Below are positions 10,090 through 22,162 of a stretch of DNA of 64,000 bases, one piece after another. Within the stretch, counting starts at the first letter, position 1, and every line of letters starts with the position of its first letter. Below the pieces are notes generated by a model. It was not told where the DNA came from and ran no database searches. It saw only the letters and a program-made list of their open reading frames with translations. This DNA is from Ariolimax columbianus (taxonomy: Eukaryota; Mollusca; Gastropoda; Stylommatophora; Arionidae): positions 98,472,172 through 98,536,171 of the forward strand of contig JAVGWX010000005.1 of assembly GCA_036924085.1 (NCBI GenBank), given 5' to 3'. Both the position numbers and the translations under genes were made by a program.

Positions 10090-10640
10090 TTCATCTCTCT
10101 AATCGTTTGATCGTTGATGATGTGTTACATCACACATAAATGACCAGCATACATCTCTCTTGATCACAGTTGTCTTTAAACTGTCAGTTCTTTCATAGAA
10201 TATCAATATTTGTCTTATGTTGGTGAGAATAGCTTCGACCGCCATTTTCCTGGCGGTATATCTAGCTAGTCATGTCATATGTCTCTCTGTGATCTGATCC
10301 AGTAATGATTAAGGAAGTGTTCTTTTTCAGAGAGTTTTGGTGTTTATTTTTATATCGTATGAAAAATGGTTCATTGAAACGACTTCATGGCACATGTGTG
10401 CCTCCATATGCACACAGTTTCTATCCAGCTGAAAGTGCGACCACAGAGCACGAAATCCGAAGCTCTCGCAGTTGTTCATACATTTTCCACTTCCTTTTTC
10501 TGTACCCATTTACAGATGGGTCGACTGTGAGAAATTGTCATACCAGGAAAACTATCCTTGACATGGACGGTTTGACAATCCGAGAGCCACTTGATTTGAT
10601 CCTGGTTGGTTGGGATTGTAAGCCAGACTTACAATCCGTA
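10090..10640. other. unassigned sequence with a perfect hairpin
   Basis: The 128-codon plus frame at 10305-10691 runs into the neighbouring 59-bp array and has no recognised domain. A perfect 10-bp inverted repeat, GGATTGTAAG at 10613-10622 and CTTACAATCC at 10628-10637 with a 5-nt loop, lies at its right end. Confidence 0.4.
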
Positions 10641-11005
10641 AGCCACACGCTCCCACTCTTAGTTACATATGACGAAGACATATATTTGTGAAGGTCTACA
10701 GTCTGGAAGTGATACTCTTAGTTACATATGACGAAGACATTTATTTGTGAAGGTCTACAGTCTGGAAGTGATACTCTTAGTTACATATGACGAAGACATC
10801 TATTTGTGAAGGTATACAGTTTGGAAGTGATACTCTTAGTTACATATGACGAAGACATCTATTTGTGAAGGTATACAGTCTGGAAGTGATACTCTTCGTT
10901 ACATATGACGAAGACATCTATTTGTGAAGGTCTACAGTCTGGAAGTGATACTCTTAGTTACATATGACGAAGACATTTATTTGTGAAGGTCTGCAGTCTA
11001 GATAA
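10640..11005. repeat. 59-bp minisatellite, about 6 copies
   Basis: The unit contains AGTTACATATGACGAAGACA, then TATTTGTGAAGGTCTACAG and TCTGGAAGTGATACTCTT. Copies differ by single bases. The first and last units are partial. Confidence 0.92.
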
Positions 11006-11595
11006 AGCATGTTTGACAACATGACGTGTTTAAAATGATAAACAATGACGTCTGTTAAAGTAGATTTTAAAAAGCTAACCTCAACCTCCTTGGGGAGTGT
11101 TGTCAAGTTTCATTTCGTGACAAGACCACTGACAGCATGTCTAACTTTATTAGTTCTGGATTGTTCTTCGAAATATGTCAAAGTTACTTTCCAAACATAT
11201 AAAACTGTAGACTTCTTATGGTGTAACTAGAAAAAAACAAGTAGTCACCTTCAGACTTAGTTTTGCGTCTAATAAACTAGAAAGAGTTCCCTCTTTAGAA
11301 CAAAACGAGAATTAGGACAGATGCCATGTGTGAGCATACAATGACAGTGGAATACATTCTACAAAGCTGGACGCCCACACAGGAGAAAAGATAACTATGC
11401 TGGTCTCGCGAGACAGATGACATGTCTCTATGTGGGAGCACACTATGACAGTGAAACACATTCTACAAAGCTGCACGCCCACACAGAAAAAAAGAGAACA
11501 ATACTGGCCTCTCGAGACAAATATGAGACAAAAGTTGTACGGAGAAAAAGCAGTCTTACAAACAATGGTAGCATTATTAAGAGAAACAAGGACCT
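11006..11595. other. unassigned sequence with a short diverged duplication
   Basis: No gene recognised. Two related blocks sharing TGTGGGAGCACA/TGTGAGCATACA, ATGACAGTG and ACATTCTACAAAGCTG lie at about 11325-11410 and 11430-11520. Confidence 0.45.
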
Positions 11596-11599
11596 TGAT

Positions 11600-11782
11600 C
11601 CGAGGATAAACGTAGAAGAAGAAAAAAAAAGTAGAAGAAGAACAACAACAACAAAGAAGAAAAACGAGAAAAAGGAAAAAAAGGAAGAGGAAGAAAAAGA
11701 AGAAGAAGAACAAGTAGATGAAAATGAGGTAGACGAAGAAGAAGACGAAGAAGAAGAGGAGAAGAAGAAGAGGAAAACGATA
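11600..11782. repeat. GAA-rich purine tract
   Basis: Almost pure purine on the plus strand with repeated GAAGAA and AAGAAG. It gives a Lys/Glu-rich frame on plus and a Ser/Phe-rich frame on minus, both low-complexity artefacts. Confidence 0.85.
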
Positions 11783-12705
11783 AAGTACACTTCTTGTACT
11801 GTTTACCAGTTTATATGATTTATGTGTTTATTTTGCATTTGTGTTCCTTTTCGTGTTCACGTTTATTCTTCATCTTTTTTTCCGATATCAATGATAACGA
11901 GGTTTCCACTATTATCTGTTTCCTGTATCTGATATATTTTTTCTAGCACTTTCTCTCAAACACAGAAGGCTGCTTCACCTTAAGCAGGCTTTTTGGTCTA
12001 TGGATTGGTTGTTTTGATTTTTGCGAATGCAATTTACGTTGATATACAATTTTAATTTGTTTAATTCGTTCTCCTACATTCAAACATTTAAAGTATCTTC
12101 AATCTTCTACCATAATCCACCACTCACACCATGACCATTTCCACGGCTATTCCCCCTTTTGGAATAACGAGAAAATGAAAAGTTTTCACTGGCATGGGGC
12201 ACGGCTAAACCTTCACACAAGTAAGGGAATAATGACAGAGCTTCCGGTTCTCTCTCGCTAACTTCTGCTTCATTTCTTGCTTTCATTTCATTTCTTGTTC
12301 TCTAATTCAACATTCATTTCCTCAATATAGCGTGAAGCTTTGTGACCTTATCGAAAAAACGCTTCTGTTCTACGTCTGGGTTTGTCATTTTCATGTCACC
12401 ATCCGCGTGAAGGGATTAACATGTCGCTCGATTTTCGTAGCTATTGTAGACAGACTTAGATCTCTATTCTTCGCGATTTCCTTTGTCTAGCTGTGTCCCA
12501 ATTTGGTTCTGCTTTTAAATGTCGACTTACTGCCGTCGTTTCTTCTGTCGACCGTCCTCGTTCACAGTCTACCTGTTGTGAATCTGCTAACCTTTTCTGA
12601 AAGTCGTTAGGACATACTTATCCACTTTGCCAACATTTCTCAACATTGGATTGTGGCCATTTGCGTTTGTTTCCAATGATTGCCTCACAAATCTGATAAT
12701 TCATA
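11783..12705. other. AT-rich DNA, nothing recognised
   Basis: No long frame, structural RNA or clear transposon match seen on either strand. Confidence 0.4.
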
Positions 12706-13490
12706 CATTATATTACCCACTCACACATTCACACAATCAACTAGCCATCCACTCATACATTCACACAATCATTCAGTCATCCACTCACACATTCACATAA
12801 TCACCCAGTCATCCACTCATACAAACATCCAGTCATTTAGTCATTAAACTCACACATTCACACAATTTGTCCGTCATCCATTCACACATTCACACAATCA
12901 GCCAGTCATTTGCTGATACATTCACACAATCATCCATTCATCTACCCACACAATCATTCAGACGTCCACTCACACATTCACAGAATCATCCATTCATCAA
13001 CTCACACATTCACACAAACATCCAGTCATTTGCTCACATATTCACACAATCATCGAGTCATCCATATAAACATTCACACAATAATCCAACATTCACTCAC
13101 ACATTCACACAATTATACAGTCATCCAATCACACATTTACACAATCATCCATTCACTCACACATTCATACAATCACCCAGTCATCCAGTCTCACATTTAC
13201 CAAATCATCCAGTCACCCACCCACACAATCACCCAGGCATCCACTCACACAAACGCACAAATCATCCAGCCATCCACTCACACAATCATCCAGTCATCAA
13301 CTCACACTTTCACACAATCATCGAGTCATGCATTCATACATCCACACAATCAAGTTATCTACTCACTCATTCAACAACTCACATACCGATACGTTTTTCA
13401 TTTAATCATTCACACATTCAACAACTCACGCACTGTCACGTCACAATCATTCAGTCAATCCTTCACTCATTCTAGTCATCTATTCACGTG
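12706..13490. repeat. degenerate CACA/CATCCA minisatellite
   Basis: Irregular copies of phrases such as CACACATTCACACAATCATC and CAGTCATCCACT, spaced about 25-45 bp. The His/Thr/Ser-rich frames of about 200 codons in two phases follow from the repeat and not from a gene. Confidence 0.85.
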
Positions 13491-13840
13491 ACCACCTACA
13501 ATATATTGTTTACTAGAAAGTTGACAAATCACTTTATAATCACATCCATAGTTGGTATAACATCAGGTGCTTCGATATAGGAATTTGGGTTAGTTGGTTG
13601 ATAGCTTCGTTGTTAATAGTTGAGGCCTGGTACAAAATATTATTATTGAATGGTATATATCTTACTTATAGACCCATTTCATGGCTGTTTATTACACTTT
13701 AAGGCATGTCTCTAGGCTGTAATCGAGCAGGTTAAGGTATGTTTGTAGGATTAATGCAACACGTTAGGGCTTGTTTCTGGGCTTCATTGAACACTTTAAG
13801 ACATATTTGTATGCTGCAGGAAACACTGTAATGCTTAGCT
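13491..13840. other. unassigned, with weak ~50-bp periodicity
   Basis: Between about 13690 and 13840 diverged copies of a phrase like TTAAGGCATGT-TAGGCT recur at about 50-bp spacing. They end at the TTAACTTAACTTAAC tail of the next LINE fragment. Confidence 0.4.
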
Positions 13841-13844
13841 TAAC

Positions 13845-13998
13845 TTAACTTAACTTAACATCTTTATGCTGGTTTAAAAGACTCTGCAGAGTCTGTATAC
13901 AACCAGATTCATTTACATTACCTTGCTCTAAAATATATGCGCATCCAATGTAGTCTTAAATGCATTAATTGTCCCTGCCTTCACTACTTTCTGTGGGC
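13845..13998 (-). mobile_element. CR1-like LINE, terminal 3' piece
   Basis: Minus-strand copy of the last ~150 bp of the CR1 family: TTAACTTAAC tail, AAGACTCTGCAGAGTCT palindrome, then ATGCGCATCCAATGTAGTCT and the coding end. It joins head to head with 13999-14625. Confidence 0.82.
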
Positions 13999-14625
13999 AA
14001 GTAAGCAAGTCCAGGTGGCAGTGAAAAAGGCTAATGCAATGCGGGTATGATTACAAGAAACATTACACATAGGCGCAAGGAAGTGATAGTCAACTATATC
14101 AATCATTTGTGAGACCTAAATTGGAGTATTGTATTCAGGTGTGGAGTCCTTATCACAGAGTGGACATAGGCATGATAGAAGAGCTACAAAAATGATCAAA
14201 GGATTCCAGAAGTATAGCTATGAGGAGAGACTTAGAAGAACTGGTCTGCAGTGCCTAGATCAGAGAATAATGCGAGGTGGCTTTATACAGTTTTATAAAT
14301 TAACTAATGGAAAGGATAAATTAGACTTTACCAAATTTTTCAAAATTTTACTGATTACAAGAACTAAAGGGCATAGCTTTAAATTATCTAAGGGCAGGTC
14401 CAGATTAGATATTAGGATATATTTATTTTAGTCAGAGAGTGGTGAGTGCTTTGGAATGCTGTCACACGATGTGATAGAGGCAGGGTCAGTTATCGCATTC
14501 AAAAATATATTGCATAATTACATTCATTTTTAGTAACGGTGGAGTGAATAAAGTGGTTGTATGCAGACTCTCTAGAGTCTTGTAAATCAATATAATGAAG
14601 TTCAGTTAAGTTAAGTTAAGTTGTT
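13999..14625 (+). mobile_element. CR1-like LINE, 3' fragment
   Basis: Plus-strand copy beginning at AGCAAGTCCAGGTGGCAGTG (region after RT). It contains conceptual YSYEERLRRTGLQCLDQR at about 14215-14270 and ends with a variant palindrome at about 14562 and a GTTAAGTTAAGTTAAG tail. Confidence 0.85.
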
Positions 14626-14649
14626 AAGTTACTCTCTCGTCCCGAGCTA

Positions 14650-15360
14650 CCTTGGATCAGTGGTAAGTTTATAAACAACAAAAAAGACATTTTATCAACT
14701 ATATAAAAGACACTGTTCAATAGCTACAAAAAGACACGTTATATAAACTACAGAAATCCACTGTACAAAGACAGTACATAAACTCTAAAAATTAGTATAC
14801 ATAAGTTAACAAAAAGGCACTAAATAAATTACATAAAGACAATCTAAAAACAAACACACTAAATTGCGAAAAGACAAGACATAAATATAAAAAGACACAC
14901 TACACAAACTATAAACAGACACTGCGCAAACCACGAAAAGATACCCCACATAAATCACAAACGGACACACTCAATAAACTACAAAAACATACTTACATCA
15001 ACTGCAATAAGACACACAACATAAACTATTAAAAGACACTCTGCATAATCTACGAATTAACACAGTACATATGCTTCAAAAAGACAGACCATATAAGCTA
15101 CAAAAAGACACTATACAATCTCCAAAAAGACACAATGTAAGCTTCAAAATGACACTCTACATTAGCTACACAAAAGATACTTTATATAGACTATAAATAT
15201 ACTGTACAACATCTGCAAAAAAAAAAAGCTACACAATATAAACTTAAAAAGACACACTACATAAACTACAAAAAGACACTATAGATCAACTACAAATATT
15301 GACACTGTATATTAGCTACAAAAAACCCAAAATAAATTACAAAAAGACACGATATAATTA
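14650..15360. repeat. degenerate AAAAGACAC/ATAAACTAC array
   Basis: A-rich copies of a ~26-32 bp phrase, ACAAAAAGACAC followed by ATAAACTA, strongly diverged throughout. Confidence 0.8.
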
Positions 15361-15970
15361 CTGAACTTTGCTCCATCGCCCACTTGGGTCATTAGCGACG
15401 TGGGATGTTTATCTACCTTCTTGTGGACCATCTGAATGCTCTATCCATTGTTAACTCATTTATTTGTATGATTTCAGCTTTGTCATCTACCATCTATCCA
15501 TTTGCCACACTTCAGATTGGTCTAGTATTATATGCGCGCAACAGTAGTTGATTGGATTTGAATCTCATGAGATAACCGATCCATTTTACCTTCTTTATAG
15601 TCACTTATTGAACCAGTATTGAAGACAAGTAGGGATGACATTCTATAGTCGATCAATGACCGCCACATTGATGATGACCATACAATCGACGAGCCAGTAG
15701 TCCACAGGCTGCAGAATTTCGACGTGTGTCTAGCAAAGATGTACGCCTGCGAGGACGGAGTAACCCTAACATTCCTGTTAATTACATGAACCATTAGTAT
15801 CAATACCTTCATCATTTGCTGAACGAATCTGATTACCTATGGGTCAGTTCGGTGATCAATGATATCTGATTTCCTATGGGTCAGTTCGGCGATCAATGAT
15901 ATCGATTATCAATAGTAGAACATCATGTGTATTCTGTAAAGAGGGTGGATCTCACAATATTTATGTCACT
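15361..15970. other. unassigned sequence, short direct repeat
   Basis: TTTCCTATGGGTCAGTTCGG and near-identical TTACCTATGGGTCAGTTCGG occur about 40 bp apart near 15832-15890. The 95-codon minus frame at 15528-15815 matches nothing I recognise. Confidence 0.4.
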
Positions 15971-15976
15971 ATTTTT

Positions 15977-15997
15977 CTCTCTCTCACTGTGTGTGTG

Positions 15998-16062
<65 letters not shown>
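15977..16062. repeat. CT dinucleotide microsatellite
   Basis: (CT)n with rare interruptions. Confidence 0.95.
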
Positions 16063-16065
<3 letters not shown>

Positions 16066-17150
16066 GATATTGAATGCTTTTCTCGAACATTTCATTTCAC
16101 TCGTTGGAACTATCCTTTCTTTTGTTTTAAAAGGGTGGCGTTTTACTCTAGTAGCAAATAAATTGTGCAAATATACTGTTCATAAATTGTTGCTTTGTTG
16201 TCAAGCTGGTGTGCTCCTATGTTAGTAGGCAGTTACCCATCACACACGACGTTAAAAACAGGGTCAATATAGACATATTTTATGCGAATCGTTTAAGGCT
16301 TGTCCATGGCCAACTTTAGATAAGCTGTTTGACTCACTGTGAAATCCCTTTGAAACGTGTTTCATTCATATGATGACTAAATAACGGAACTCATAGTGTG
16401 TCAATCCATACTCCACGCAGAGAAATAAAACAAATTCAAGGTAAAAAAACAATAAATCACTGTTGAGAGTGATCCTTTCACAGAATCCTGCGCTGAAACT
16501 AATTGCATATCCATCGTTGTTTCCCGAACACGCTCTTAAAGTTGACACATGCAAGTTCTGTTATTTAGTAGGCCCAGGAACGTAACTTTTTAAAGGAATT
16601 TCCTGCGAGTCAGAAGGTACGTATCTATAGTAGGCTGTGGCCTTACACTGTAACTTGCGCTTTAATTAGTTTTAAGTGAGTAATGTTTGCGCTATCATCA
16701 ACCACACTATCGCGTCCTGAGCTACGATTGAACCAATGGCAAAACGCGACAGTTGAGACAACTATAGGCAGAACTGAATGTAGATTTATTTTGCTAATGT
16801 TTACTTCCGGACAGGCTAGCCTAGGGTGAGGAAGGGGACATTTTGGGTAGGTGACGCTTTTGATAGATGACTTTGTGGATATGTGAAGTTTTTGATTTGT
16901 AACGTTTTGGGTAGAAGTGTAATTATTTTTTCCAATCTTTGCAGGACAGCAGCTAACAGCCAGTTGTTTTTTTTTATTTTCGACTAACTTGGGTTTTTTA
17001 CCGTGCACTACGTGTACACGGAGACTGAGTTTTTATGTCCATCTTTGATAAGACCAGACACTAAATCACATCTTCTGTTGAGACTAGAGAAGCATTGAAC
17101 CCTGCCAAATTTGAAAACCCACCGCTTCATGCTTTTGCTCATTCGTTTCT
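16063..17150. other. unassigned sequence
   Basis: The longest frame is 121 codons on minus (16643-17008), without a signal peptide, domain or repeat. I do not call it a gene. No RNA gene is seen. Confidence 0.4.
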
Positions 17151-17154
17151 TGAG

Positions 17155-17285
17155 AAGTAAGCACCTGGCTTCACAGCTAGAATAACCGCCTTGCGATGTA
17201 AGTGCCTGGCTTCATAACTAGAATAACAGCCTTTAGATTTAAGCACCTCGCTTCACAGCTAGAATAACCGCCTTCAGGTGTAAGC
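17155..17285. repeat. ~55-bp imperfect tandem repeat, 3 copies
   Basis: Repeats of AAGCACCTGGCTTCACAGCT, AGAATAACCGCCTT and a variable end, with a fourth partial copy. Confidence 0.8.
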
Positions 17286-17289
17286 GACT

Positions 17290-17930
17290 TATTTCAGTTA
17301 GAGCGAACTATAATTTTTGAAATAATCATAGTTGGAACATCACGCCATCCTTTGCTAAACATCTATTCGTTTCATTCAATTACAAGTCCCAATAATATTT
17401 TTGAAATTACTAACAAGGCCTTGTGTTACCGGGACCTGAAATATAACAACACTGTAACCTGTCGATCATGTCCTGAAAGACGACCATGGAGGTTGTTCAC
17501 GGGGTTGGCTATCACACGATGTAAAAACTATAAGCCACAAGTCAGAAAAAGAAGACGACTCCATCTCATGATAGAAGAGACTAACTAGGGTTGCCCATGA
17601 GGTTGGCTACTCCCTGCTGAAGAATATGATATCCCATTATAGACGACCTCAACACCCAGTGGTAGAATAGAAGTGACCAAGCAGCGTTGACATTAAATAA
17701 AAGACATATTGTCTGGAAGGACACACAAATGTAGAACTGAAACTCTCAGATTTACTCATTCTCAATTTCTGTAGCCCTGGCAGGCGTCCTAAAATGCGCC
17801 ATCTTGTGAAGTCAGGTAATTCAACAACTTGCTAATGTGGAACACAGCTGGCAGTACAAGCCGTCCGCCTTACCTCCCTTGGGTAATTATCTGGAATCGC
17901 TTTCTTTGTGCGCGACATGTTTGGGAGAGG
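17290..17930. other. unassigned sequence
   Basis: No recognisable gene or element. A 78-codon plus frame at 17352-17588 is featureless. Confidence 0.35.
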
Positions 17931-17934
17931 GCGC

Positions 17935-18305
17935 GGTGTGGGAAGGAGGAGGTGGGACAGGGGAGGAGGTGAGACAGGGGAGGAGGAGGTGGAGCAGGGG
18001 AGGAGGAGGTGGGACAGGGGAGGAGGGGGTGGGACAGGGGAGGAGGGGGTGGGACAGGTGAGGAGGAGGTGAAGCAGGGGAGGAGGAGGTAAGACAGGGG
18101 AGGAGGAGGTAAGACAGGGAAGGAGGAGGTGGGACAGGGTAGGAGGAGGTGGAGCAGGGGAGGAGGAGGTGAGACAGGGGAGGAGGAGGTGGGACAGGGG
18201 AGGAGGAGGTGGGACAGGGGAGGAGGAGGTGGGACAGGGGAGGAGGAGGTGGACCAGGGGAGGAGGAGGTGGAGCAGGGGAGGAGGAGGTGGAGCAGGGG
18301 AGAAA
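17935..18305. repeat. 20-bp G-rich minisatellite, ~18 copies
   Basis: Unit GGGACAGGGGAGGAGGAGGT, with GGAGCAGGGG and AAGACAGGGG variants. The plus strand is nearly all purine with many GGG/GGGG runs, so G-quadruplex formation is plausible. The Pro/Ser/Leu-rich minus frames up to 215 codons are repeat artefacts. Confidence 0.93.
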
Positions 18306-18640
18306 GAGAAGGAATGGGCAAACCACCGCACCGACCAAAACAATGTGACAAGATCCAGCTGCTGGTGAGATGTCCAGGTGTGTGTCGCGTGATTGCGGTT
18401 CCATTTGAAAATGAAGAAAATACTTTGGAGCTGATTTTACTAATGGTGGATGTTGCAGGTAAACAGTGACAGTTGACATGCAGATTTGACATAAGAGAAG
18501 TAACAGGCGAGTCGCTACTTGTTTTCACTCGCAAAAACTTTCAACGAGAAAACATTCAAAGAACAAACAAACAACAAACAAACAAAAAAGGTAGAAGAAA
18601 CGGAAGTCAGGGATGAAGTGTAAGAGAATTTATTGTATGA
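18306..18640. other. unassigned sequence
   Basis: Short stretch between two arrays; nothing recognised. Confidence 0.35.
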
Positions 18641-18659
18641 TGTCGCAGTCTAATGTAAG

Positions 18660-19445
18660 AACTGCCAGTTTGTTACAACAAGTCTCAGACTATTGTATCA
18701 AGTCTCATGCTATTGTATCAAATCTCAGACTATTGTATCAAGTCTCAGACTATTGTATCAAGTCTCAGACGATTGTATCAAGTCCCAGACTATTGTATCA
18801 AGTCTCAGATTATTGTATCAAGTTCCAGACTATTGTATCAAGTCCGAGAATTATTGTATCAAGTCCTAGACTATTGTATCAAGTCCCAGTTTATTGTGTA
18901 AAGTTACTGTTTATTGTGTGAAGTTACAGTTTATTGTTTCAAGTAAAAGTTTATTGTGTAAAGATACTGTTTATTGTGTGAATTTACAGTTTATTGTATC
19001 AAGTCCCAGTTTATTGTGTGAAGTTACTGTTTATTAAGTGAAGTTACTGTTTATTATGTGAAGTTACTGTTTATTATGTGAAGTTACTGTTTATTATGTG
19101 AAGTTACTGTTTATTATGTGAACTTACTGTTTATTGTGTGAAGTTACTGTTTATTGTGTGAAGTTACTGTTTATTGTGTGAAGTTACAGTTTATTGTATC
19201 AAGTCCCAGTTTATTGTGTGAAGTTACTGTTTATTAAGTGAAGTTACTGTTTATTATGTGAAGTTACTGTTTATTATGTGAAGTTACTGTTTATTATGTG
19301 AACTTACTGTTTATTGTGTGAAGTTACTGTTTATTGTGTGAAGTTACTGTTTATTGTGTGAAGTTCCTGTTTATTATGTGAAGTTACTGTTTATTGTGTG
19401 AAGTTACTGTTTATTGTGTGAAGTTACTGTTTATTGTGTGAGGTG
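18660..19445. repeat. 20-bp minisatellite with two sequence classes
   Basis: The left part (18660-18890) is made of AGACTATTGTATCAAGTCTC. The right part (18890-19445) is made of AGTTACTGTTTATTGTGTGA. Single TATCAAGTCCC units recur inside the right part at 18990-19010 and 19190-19210. They mark a 200-bp (10-unit) higher-order duplication. Confidence 0.92.
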
Positions 19446-19524
19446 TCCAGTTTCTTTTCTTGCTTACTTAACATCATCATCTGTAAATCAGATAATTTTA
19501 CAAGATGAGTGTTCGTGAACGTGT

Positions 19525-19605
19525 GGCTATCGAGGATTGAACCGGATGTCTTTGCCGTGCCAGTTGCCAGAGCTAACACGGTAACCGGAGATCACGTGGG
19601 AGAAC
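19525..19605 (-). mobile_element. tRNA-derived SINE head
   Basis: Minus strand reads GTTACCGTGTTAGCTCTGGC, then CATCCGGTTCAATCCTCGAT, the spacing of RNA polymerase III A- and B-box elements in a tRNA-like head. There is no paired acceptor stem, so it is not a functional tRNA gene. Confidence 0.5.
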
Positions 19606-20465
19606 CTTCACTGTGCTGGGAATTCTGAGCAATATATCACCTGATAGCGTCAATGTTCTTCCTCTACCATAAACTTTTAGAGGTACGTCGGAGAATAAGG
19701 TAGAGATGTCTAGAATAAGGAGAACAACAAGTCAGAGAATATGGGGACAAACGGGTCAGAGAATATGGGTAAACACGGATCAGTTAAGATTGGGATAAAC
19801 CAACTAGCGAATGAGACGAGAAAGGGAAAGAAGATCAGAGAATATACGAATATATATATATATATAAGAGAAGATAGAGAGAGACAAATCAGAAAATATG
19901 GTGAAAGATGAATCAGAGAAGGTGAAGATAGATAATTAGAAGAGGAAAGGTGAACCAGAGTGGATACAGAGCGGCAATCCGATAATCTCTCAATGGGATT
20001 AATAAATATCCGACTTCAAGGAAACCCAGGTAGGCCCAGCTATTACTGTAACTCATGTTCAAGGAGCCATACAAATAGGTTTCCGTGTCAAGTGACGGAA
20101 TACCATGCTCCTGGTAAACACCGGCAGGGTAATAGGGTACCACTAGGCGAGATCTGGTACATCTGGTGGAGGATATACAGGGAGGTAGTTAAACAGGATG
20201 ATCGGCAGGTAGATCGTCTGGGTGGTAGATACAGGCATTTAGGCAGACAGGTAGGTTGATAGACATATTGCTATTACTATTATTATTGTTATTAGTATTA
20301 TTATTAGTTGACAAATTGACACATACTGAGCATAGAGTAGCAAACGAAAGCGTACAATATGAGTTCTATTGTTATTAACATTGATCATTTTATGGTAGAA
20401 AAATACATATTCAAAACTGGGTAGTTAGTTTTCTTTCCACTTGTGCCGTTGAGCGTCATTATGCG
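19606..20465. other. unassigned, with short TA repeat and diverged GAGAATA tandem
   Basis: 19690-19935 contains diverged ~30-bp copies around TCAGAGAATATGGG. 19850-19865 is a short (TA)n. No gene recognised. Confidence 0.4.
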
Positions 20466-20469
20466 CTTC

Positions 20470-20905
20470 TGTCTTCTATCCCGCACCAAGTGCTTTGGGT
20501 CGGTCAATGTGAGCACTTCTCGCTGCACTATTGTTATCTATCCACCTGCCTCGAGGCCGACTCCTTGCCCTGTAGCCAGATCTACCAGCGTTGTTAGCCA
20601 TCAGTAGAAGTTGAGGGAGAATTCTTATGAGATGACCAAACCAAATTTGTTTCTGCCTGGAAATGTATTCGACATAGGACGTAGTGCCGACCATACTTCG
20701 AATGTCGTTTTTCCGCATTCTGTCTCTTCTGGTAACACCGATGACCTTACTCAAACACTTCATTTCACAAGTCGAAATTCTGCTCTCACGCGCTTTTGGC
20801 ACTGGTAGGACAGAGTTGGCATAAATATTGTTTATCAGCTGTTCCTTTGTTGACAAACTAATGCTCGGGTGTCTAAGCAGTGGGGACAGCTGATAAGTCA
20901 CCGAA
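20470..20905 (-). pseudogene. LINE C-terminal domain fragment
   Basis: A 141-codon minus frame resembles the region after the reverse transcriptase of APE-type LINEs: LSTKEQLINNIYANSVLPVP, then STCEMKCLSKVIGVTRRDRM, YISRQKQIWFGHLIRILP and a basic RSRPRGRWID tail. The 5' part with the polymerase is absent. The ATG shown by the frame is not a genuine start. Confidence 0.75.
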
Positions 20906-21800
20906 AATGCTTTCTGACACCTAGTCTCAATTTCACCTGTCTGCCAAAGAAAACTGGGTAATTGAGTAAAAAAGAAAATAGTCGAACAAATAAAAATACA
21001 GACAATGCAAAAACTGCTTTCACATTTTGAAGAATGGTAGAGTGAAATGTTGTAAATGTTTTCTACGCTGTAGCATGAATTGCATGAGGTCTTACTTTAC
21101 ATCAATATAAGGTCGTTTTGAATTCAATTATCTGAAATTAGTTGAAATAACTGACATGAGTAATTTTCAGAGTAATTATGCATCAAATTTTAAAAAACAG
21201 TTCATTGCAGTTCTTTAAAAACACCATTTCTGATTTATCGATATGGTGAAACAATTATTAGCGATTCCAATGATTGTAATTTGAGGAGATCCACATACAA
21301 TTTTTCATTGATAAATATGTTATGCTGGAACTAAGGCACATTTGATTACATGGCTGTCCTTGTGACCTCTTGATGATGATGAAGTGTACTCATCTAATGG
21401 GAAATTGCTTCTTTTAAATTGTAAGAAAATGTTTGTATCTTATGGAATAAGTGGACTTGTAGGAATGAGAGAGACTTATGAACGATGGATATGTTAGGCC
21501 TCATTCTGTGTTATTTTAGAATTGTGTAACTGGCAGTCGCGTCCCACTGTCCACGCTTTCTGAAGGTTCTTATTTCTCAGCAATATAATTACGGCACCTA
21601 ATTTGAATTCACGGTTGTGTAGAGGCATTCCAGTTGATGTTATGCTGTATAAGAACTCACTTAGATATTCTAACTGATCTTCACTGGCAGATGTTCTGCA
21701 CGGACCAGCTAAATTAGTTATTTAATTTAATTGACACAACAATGAATTCAAAACGTGCTTTGATTTAAAACAAACATGTATGCAATCCATGAAAGCGTTA
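20906..21800. other. AT-rich unassigned sequence
   Basis: No frame above 60 codons with any feature; no repeat of note. Confidence 0.35.
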
Positions 21801-21814
21801 GTTCTTCTTTTTGT

Positions 21815-22112
21815 TGGTCAAAAGTTTTCTACTGCATCTACTTATTGGTATGCTTCACAAAAATGTCTCAAATATCAAAAGTTTTCTACTGCATCTACTT
21901 ATTGGTATGCTTCACAAAAACGTCTCAAATGTCAAAAGTTTTCTACTGCATCTACGTATTGGTATGCTTCACAAAAATGTCTCAAATGTCAAAAGTTTTC
22001 TACTGCATCTACTTATTGGTATGCTTCACAAAAATGTCTCAAATGTCAAAAGTTTTCTACTGCATCTACTTATTGGTATGCTTCACAAAAACGTCTCAAA
22101 TGTCAAAAAGCA
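21815..22112. repeat. 57-bp minisatellite, ~5 copies
   Basis: Unit GTCAAAAGTTTTCTACTGCA, then TCTACTTATTGGTATGCTTC and ACAAAAATGTCTCAAAT. As 57 is 19 codons, all three plus frames stay open (for example YQKFSTASTYWYASQKCLK repeated). This is not evidence of coding by itself. Confidence 0.92.
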
Positions 22113-22162
22113 ATAGAAGAACGTCATTATCATGTCCATAAAAACGATATTGTTTTTGTCAC

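Noticed and set aside
12867..13491. His/Thr-rich frames of about 200 codons
   Set aside because: Low-complexity CACA-type repeat, open in two phases.
13845..14625. Twin-priming (5' inversion) product of one CR1 insertion
   Set aside because: The inverted arm contains the 3' terminus itself, which twin priming would not produce; two insertions or a foldback fit better.
16643..17008. 121-codon minus frame as a host gene
   Set aside because: No homology signal, no repeats, no signal peptide and no splice structure that I could support.
17832..18534. Minus frames of up to 215 codons rich in Pro, Ser and Leu
   Set aside because: Pure products of the 20-bp G-rich array; several phases are open at once.
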